This document shows positions 60,475 to 64,000 of a stretch of DNA of 64,000 bases, piece after piece (within the stretch, counting starts at the first letter, position 1; the number at the start of each line of letters is the position of its first letter). The position numbers were made by a program, and so were the translations under genes. Where the stretch lies: contig NZ_JARZAG010000002.1 of assembly GCF_029892155.1 (NCBI RefSeq), positions 310,001-374,000 on the forward strand, in the 5' to 3' direction. Under the pieces are notes generated by a model. It was not told the origin of the DNA and made no database searches. It saw nothing but the letters and a program-made list of their open reading frames with translations. The stretch is from Kitasatospora sp. GAS204B. GTDB taxonomy: Bacteria > Actinomycetota > Actinomycetes > Streptomycetales > Streptomycetaceae.

Positions 60475-62106
60475 CTAGCTGACGGTGATCTCGGTGTAGA
60501 CCGGGACGCTGAACGGGTCGAGCATCACGTTGCTGACGTGGCTCGACCAGGCCACGGTGCCGTTCTGGTACCAGAGCGGGATGGCCGGCACGTCGGTGAC
60601 GAGCATCTTCTCGGCGGTCTGGAAGTCGGTGACCGAGGTCGCCGCGTCAGGTGCCGCGTTCGCCGTGTTGACCTGACTGTCGAACTGCGGGTTGTTGTAG
60701 TGCGAGTCGTTGGAGGACCCGCCGGTGGTGTAGACCGGCTGCATGAAGTCCTGGATCAGCGGGTAGTCCATCTGCCAGCCGGTCCGGAACGGGCCGGTCA
60801 TCTTCTGGCTGGTGATCTGGTTGCGGAAGTCCGCGAAGGTGCCGATCGGGTTGCCGACGCAGGCGTTGTTGTTGCCCAGCACCGTGTTGATGCTGTTGCA
60901 GGTGGCGTCGACCCAGTCCTTGTGCGGGCCGTCGGCGTTGTAGCTGATGGTCAGCTGGCCGCCCGGGATGCCGCCGCCCTGCTGGATCAGCTGCTTGGCC
61001 ATGGTGGGGTTGTAGGTGCAGAGGTCACCGCAGAGGCCGGCCTTGAAGCCGTTGGCGCCGAGCACCGGGGAGGTCCAGTCGGTGGCCGAGGTCCGGGTGT
61101 TGGTGAAGATGTTCTTCACGATGGTGTCCCGGTCGATCGCCATCGAGATGCCCTGGCGGACCAGCTTCGCGTTGGCGGTGCTCCACTGCGGCTGGTACAG
61201 CGGGAAGGAGATGGTCTGGATGATGCCGGCCGGGGTGTTGAGGAAGCGGCCGCCGCTCGGCCCGCCCGCCAGGGTCTTGATCGCCGTGTTGGACAGCGTG
61301 TTGTCCACGTCGAGGGCGCCGGACTGGAGGTCGGAGTAGGCGGCGTTCGGGTCGGTGTAGACGACCAGGTTGATGCCGCCGTTCTTCGGCTTGTTGCTGC
61401 CGCTGTAGTCCGGGTTCGGCACCAGCTGCATCTGCTGGCTGCGGGTGTACGACTGGATCATGTACGGCCCGTCGCCGACCGGCTTGTTCAGGTAGGCGGC
61501 GTGGTTGCTGAAGAAGCTCGCGGGCAGCGGGTAGTACGCGTTGTAGCCCAGGGTCTGCGGCCAGGTGGTGAACTTCTGGGTGAGCGCCACCGTGAAGGTG
61601 TTGTCGTTGACCACCTTGAGGCCCGACATGGTCTGCGCGGTCGGCGAACCGCTGGCCGGCGCGACGTCGTTGTAGCCCTGGATGTACTGGAAGAAGCTCG
61701 CGTTGACCTGCTTGTTGGTGGACAGCGCGCCGTAGTTCCAGGCGTTCACGTAGGACGAGGCGGTCACCGGGGTGCCGTCGCTGAACTTCCAGCCGGGCTT
61801 GAGGGTCACCGTCCAGTTCTGCTGGTCGGATGAGGTGATCGAGTCGGCGTTGGCGTTGCTGGCCGCGCTGGTCTTGGGGTCGTACTGGATCAGGCCGGCG
61901 AAGATCATGTTCATCACCGCGCCGCCGTTCACCTCATTGGTGTTGGCCGGCTCCAGCGGGTTCTGCGGGTCGCCCCACCAGGCGCGGACGGTGCCGCCGC
62001 CGCTCGAACCGGAGCCGCTACTGCTGCTACTGCTGCAACCGGTGGCCACCAGGGCCGCCGACGTCACTGCGATCACGGCCCAGCGCACTCTGGTGGCTGA
62101 AGGCAT
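60475..62106 (-). CDS. Peptide-binding lipoprotein (SBP family 5), second system
   Basis: 543 residues from ATG 62106, with GGAGG upstream. The signal peptide ends in the lipobox VATGC (C24) followed by a Ser/Gly-rich tether of about 20 residues. The SBP_bac_5 domain follows, with WGDPQNPLEPANTNEVNGG at the start and WKFSDGTPV as family signature. It is the first gene of the second importer operon (binding protein, two permeases, two ATPases). The ligand is unknown; oligopeptides are likely. Confidence 0.9.
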   Translation of the reverse strand: MPSATRVRWAVIAVTSAALVATGCSSSSSSGSGSSGGGTVRAWWGDPQNPLEPANTNEVNGGAVMNMIFAGLIQYDPKTSAASNANADSITSSDQQNWTVTLKPGWKFSDGTPVTASSYVNAWNYGALSTNKQVNASFFQYIQGYNDVAPASGSPTAQTMSGLKVVNDNTFTVALTQKFTTWPQTLGYNAYYPLPASFFSNHAAYLNKPVGDGPYMIQSYTRSQQMQLVPNPDYSGSNKPKNGGINLVVYTDPNAAYSDLQSGALDVDNTLSNTAIKTLAGGPSGGRFLNTPAGIIQTISFPLYQPQWSTANAKLVRQGISMAIDRDTIVKNIFTNTRTSATDWTSPVLGANGFKAGLCGDLCTYNPTMAKQLIQQGGGIPGGQLTISYNADGPHKDWVDATCNSINTVLGNNNACVGNPIGTFADFRNQITSQKMTGPFRTGWQMDYPLIQDFMQPVYTTGGSSNDSHYNNPQFDSQVNTANAAPDAATSVTDFQTAEKMLVTDVPAIPLWYQNGTVAWSSHVSNVMLDPFSVPVYTEITVS

Positions 62107-62225
62107 GAAGGACCTCCTCGGGGGTGTGTGAGGCATCACACCCCATTCGAAGGGCCGGGCGGTGGCGACGCACCCGCAGCAGGGCCACTCGGGCAGCTGG
62201 TGCCGCCGAACAGGTGACTGAAAGC

Positions 62226-62263
62226 CCGTCAGCCGGCTCCCCCGAGGGGGAACCGGCTGACGG
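62226..62263 (-). terminator. Terminator of typA
   Basis: CCGTCAGCCGGCTCCCC and its near-complement form a stem of about 17 bp with one mismatch, 30 bases after the typA stop. It isolates the binding-protein gene from typA transcription. Confidence 0.8.
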
Positions 62264-62292
62264 CCTTGCGACTGGGTCCGACTGAGTCGGCG

Positions 62293-64000
62293 TCAGTTCT
62301 TCTTGGCGCGGGAGGCGGTGCGACCGCGCTCCTTCTGGTCCAGCACGACCTTGCGGATGCGCACGGTCTCCGGCGTGACCTCGATGCACTCGTCCTCGCG
62401 GCAGAACTCGAGCGACTGCTCCAGCGACAGCTTGCGCGGCGGCACCAGGTTCTCGGTGGTGTCGGAGGAAGCCGCACGCATGTTGGTGAGCTTCTTCTCC
62501 TTGGTGATGTTGATGTCCATGTCGTCCTGGCGCGAGTTCTCGCCGACGATCATGCCCTCGTACACCTCGGTGGTGGGCTCGACGAAGAGCGTGCCGCGCT
62601 CCTGGATGCCCATCATGGCGAACGGGGTCACCACACCGGCGCGGTCGGCCACCAGCGAACCGTTGTTGCGCATCCGCAGCTCGCCGAACCACGGCTCGTG
62701 GCCCTCGAAGATGCTGTGCGCGATGCCCGTGCCACGGGTGTCGGTCAGGAACTGGGTGCGGAAGCCGATCAGGCCACGCGACGGGACGATGAACTCCATC
62801 CGGACCCAGCCGGAGCCGTGGTTCGTCATGGTCTCCATGCGGCCCTTGCGGACGGCCATCAGCTGGGTGATCGCGCCCAGGTACTCCTCGGGGCTGTCGA
62901 TCGTCATCCGCTCGACCGGCTCGTGCACCTTGCCGTTGACGACCTTGGTGACCACCTGCGGCTTGCCGACGGTCAGCTCGAAGAGCTCCCGGCGCATGGT
63001 CTCGACCAGGATGGCCAGCGCCAGCTCACCACGGCCCTGCACCTCCCAGGCGTCCGGGCGCTCGGTCGGCAGCACGCGCAGCGAGACGTTACCGATCAGC
63101 TCGCGGTCCAGGCGGTCCTTCACCATCCGGGCGGTGACCTTGTGGCCCTTGCCGCCCTTGCCGACCAGCGGCGAGGTGTTGGTGCCGATGACCATCGAGA
63201 TGGCCGGCTCGTCCACCGTGATCAGCGGCAGCGCGATCGGGTTCTCCAGGTCGGCGAGGGTCTCGCCGATCATGATGTCCGGGATACCCGCGACGGCGCA
63301 GATGTCGCCGGGGCCGGCCACCTCGGCCGGCTTGCGGGTGAGCGCCTCGGTCATCAGCAGCTCGGTGATCTTCACCTGCTGGATCGAGCCGTCCCGCTTC
63401 ATCCACGCGACCTGCTGGCCCTTGCGCAGCTCACCCTGCTCGACGCGGCAGAGCGCGATGCGGCCGAGGAAGTTGTCGGCGTCCAGGTTGGTGACGTGCG
63501 CCTGCAGCGGGGCGTCCGCGTCGAACTCCGGGGCCGGGACGTGCGCCAGGATGGTGGAGAAGAACGGCTCCAGGCTGTCGCTGTCGGCCGGGACGGTGCC
63601 GTTCTCCGGCTTGGTCAGCGAGGCGACGCCGTCACGGGCGCAGGCGTAGACGATCGGGAACTCGATCTGGTCCTCGGTGGCGTCCAGGTCCAGGAAGAGG
63701 TCGTAGGTCTCGTTGATGACCTCGTCGATCCGGGAGTCCGGACGGTCGGTCTTGTTGATGCAGAGGATCACCGGCAGCTTGGCGGTGAGCGCCTTGCGGA
63801 GCACGAAGCGGGTCTGCGGCAGCGGGCCCTCGGAGGCGTCGACCAGCAGCACGACCGCGTCGACCATCGACAGGCCGCGCTCGACCTCGCCACCGAAGTC
63901 GGCGTGGCCGGGGGTGTCGATGATGTTGATGGTGATCGGCGCGCCACCCTCCTTGGGGTGGTACTTGACCGCGGTGTTCTTCGCGAGAATGGTGATGCCC
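62293..64000 (-). CDS. typA: Ribosome-associated GTPase TypA/BipA, 5' end outside the window
   Basis: The frame continues past the right edge, so the first part (G1 P-loop) is missing. Visible motifs are G3 DTPGHADFGGEVERG, G4 NKTDRPD, and the EF-G-like domains V and BipA-specific C-terminus (WVRMEFIVPSRGLIGFRTQFL, THEVYEGMIVGE-type region seen as TTEVYEGMIVGENS). About 569 residues are present of an expected 630-640. It acts on 50S assembly and stress adaptation as a translational GTPase. It ends with a basic tail (GRTASRAKKN) at 62293. Confidence 0.95.
   Translation of the reverse strand, partial: GITILAKNTAVKYHPKEGGAPITINIIDTPGHADFGGEVERGLSMVDAVVLLVDASEGPLPQTRFVLRKALTAKLPVILCINKTDRPDSRIDEVINETYDLFLDLDATEDQIEFPIVYACARDGVASLTKPENGTVPADSDSLEPFFSTILAHVPAPEFDADAPLQAHVTNLDADNFLGRIALCRVEQGELRKGQQVAWMKRDGSIQQVKITELLMTEALTRKPAEVAGPGDICAVAGIPDIMIGETLADLENPIALPLITVDEPAISMVIGTNTSPLVGKGGKGHKVTARMVKDRLDRELIGNVSLRVLPTERPDAWEVQGRGELALAILVETMRRELFELTVGKPQVVTKVVNGKVHEPVERMTIDSPEEYLGAITQLMAVRKGRMETMTNHGSGWVRMEFIVPSRGLIGFRTQFLTDTRGTGIAHSIFEGHEPWFGELRMRNNGSLVADRAGVVTPFAMMGIQERGTLFVEPTTEVYEGMIVGENSRQDDMDINITKEKKLTNMRAASSDTTENLVPPRKLSLEQSLEFCREDECIEVTPETVRIRKVVLDQKERGRTASRAKKN

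Overview
The window is very GC-rich, and nearly every reading frame stays open. It carries mycothiol (mshB), a BldK-type oligopeptide importer, long Ala/Lys tails, GTG/TTG starts and many start-stop overlaps. This points to a Streptomycetaceae chromosome (Streptomyces or a close relative such as Kitasatospora), core-genome rather than a linear-chromosome arm. I see no rRNA, tRNA, CRISPR array, phage or transposase gene. From memory, the gene order (moeZ, DEAD-box helicase, mrp, tatB, anti-sigma, ECF sigma, O-methyltransferase, DUF3117, tag, folP, LOG, dapE, dapC, fdxA, mshB, typA) follows a conserved actinobacterial backbone also present in Mycobacterium.

Layout. 1-7123: a kinase-like/flippase fusion protein, moeZ facing it across a strong terminator, then a three-gene minus-strand operon (glycosyltransferase-like, membrane protein, sugar-nucleotide epimerase-like). 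7519-10888: two hydrolase/regulator genes and small conserved proteins. 11398-13923: a DEAD-box RNA helicase with a long histone-H1-like tail, a structured leader and an apparent CTG start. 14056-23473: an alpha/beta hydrolase, a small conserved protein, DUF6758, a PHP phosphoesterase, a SUFU-domain protein, a DMT transporter, an MgtE-N/CBS protein coupled to DUF1003, the Mrp ATPase and an unknown protein. 23672-26975: tatB, anti-sigma, ECF sigma and a divergent O-methyltransferase. 27147-38984: small genes and housekeeping enzymes, including tag, folP-like, LOG, dapE, dapC, fdxA, GNAT and SirB1-type.

39016-42591 is a four-gene operon in which an ABC exporter is translationally coupled to a DesK/DesR-like two-component system. 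An inverted repeat lies upstream of it. Next come an S9 peptidase, mshB with DUF6113, and a peptidoglycan-binding-domain membrane protein preceded by a 22-bp tandem repeat.

49809-56126 is a five-gene peptide ABC importer in the order permease, lipoprotein, permease, ATPase, ATPase, which is the bldKABCDE organisation. A second complete five-gene peptide importer (62106-56188, minus strand) converges on it across a 32-bp palindromic terminator. Both operons carry a strong hairpin just after the binding-protein gene, a likely way of making more binding protein than membrane components. The window ends inside typA/bipA.

The observations most worth a second look are: a glycosyltransferase-fold protein that seems to lack its catalytic residues inside a tightly coupled operon; the tandem repeats upstream of the peptidoglycan-binding gene; the cluster of AdpA-like boxes and the double-overlap mini-ORF in the bldK locus; the missing htrA between the anti-sigma gene and tatB; and a long hairpin/inverted repeat downstream of tatB. 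None of these amounts to a clear-cut new system.
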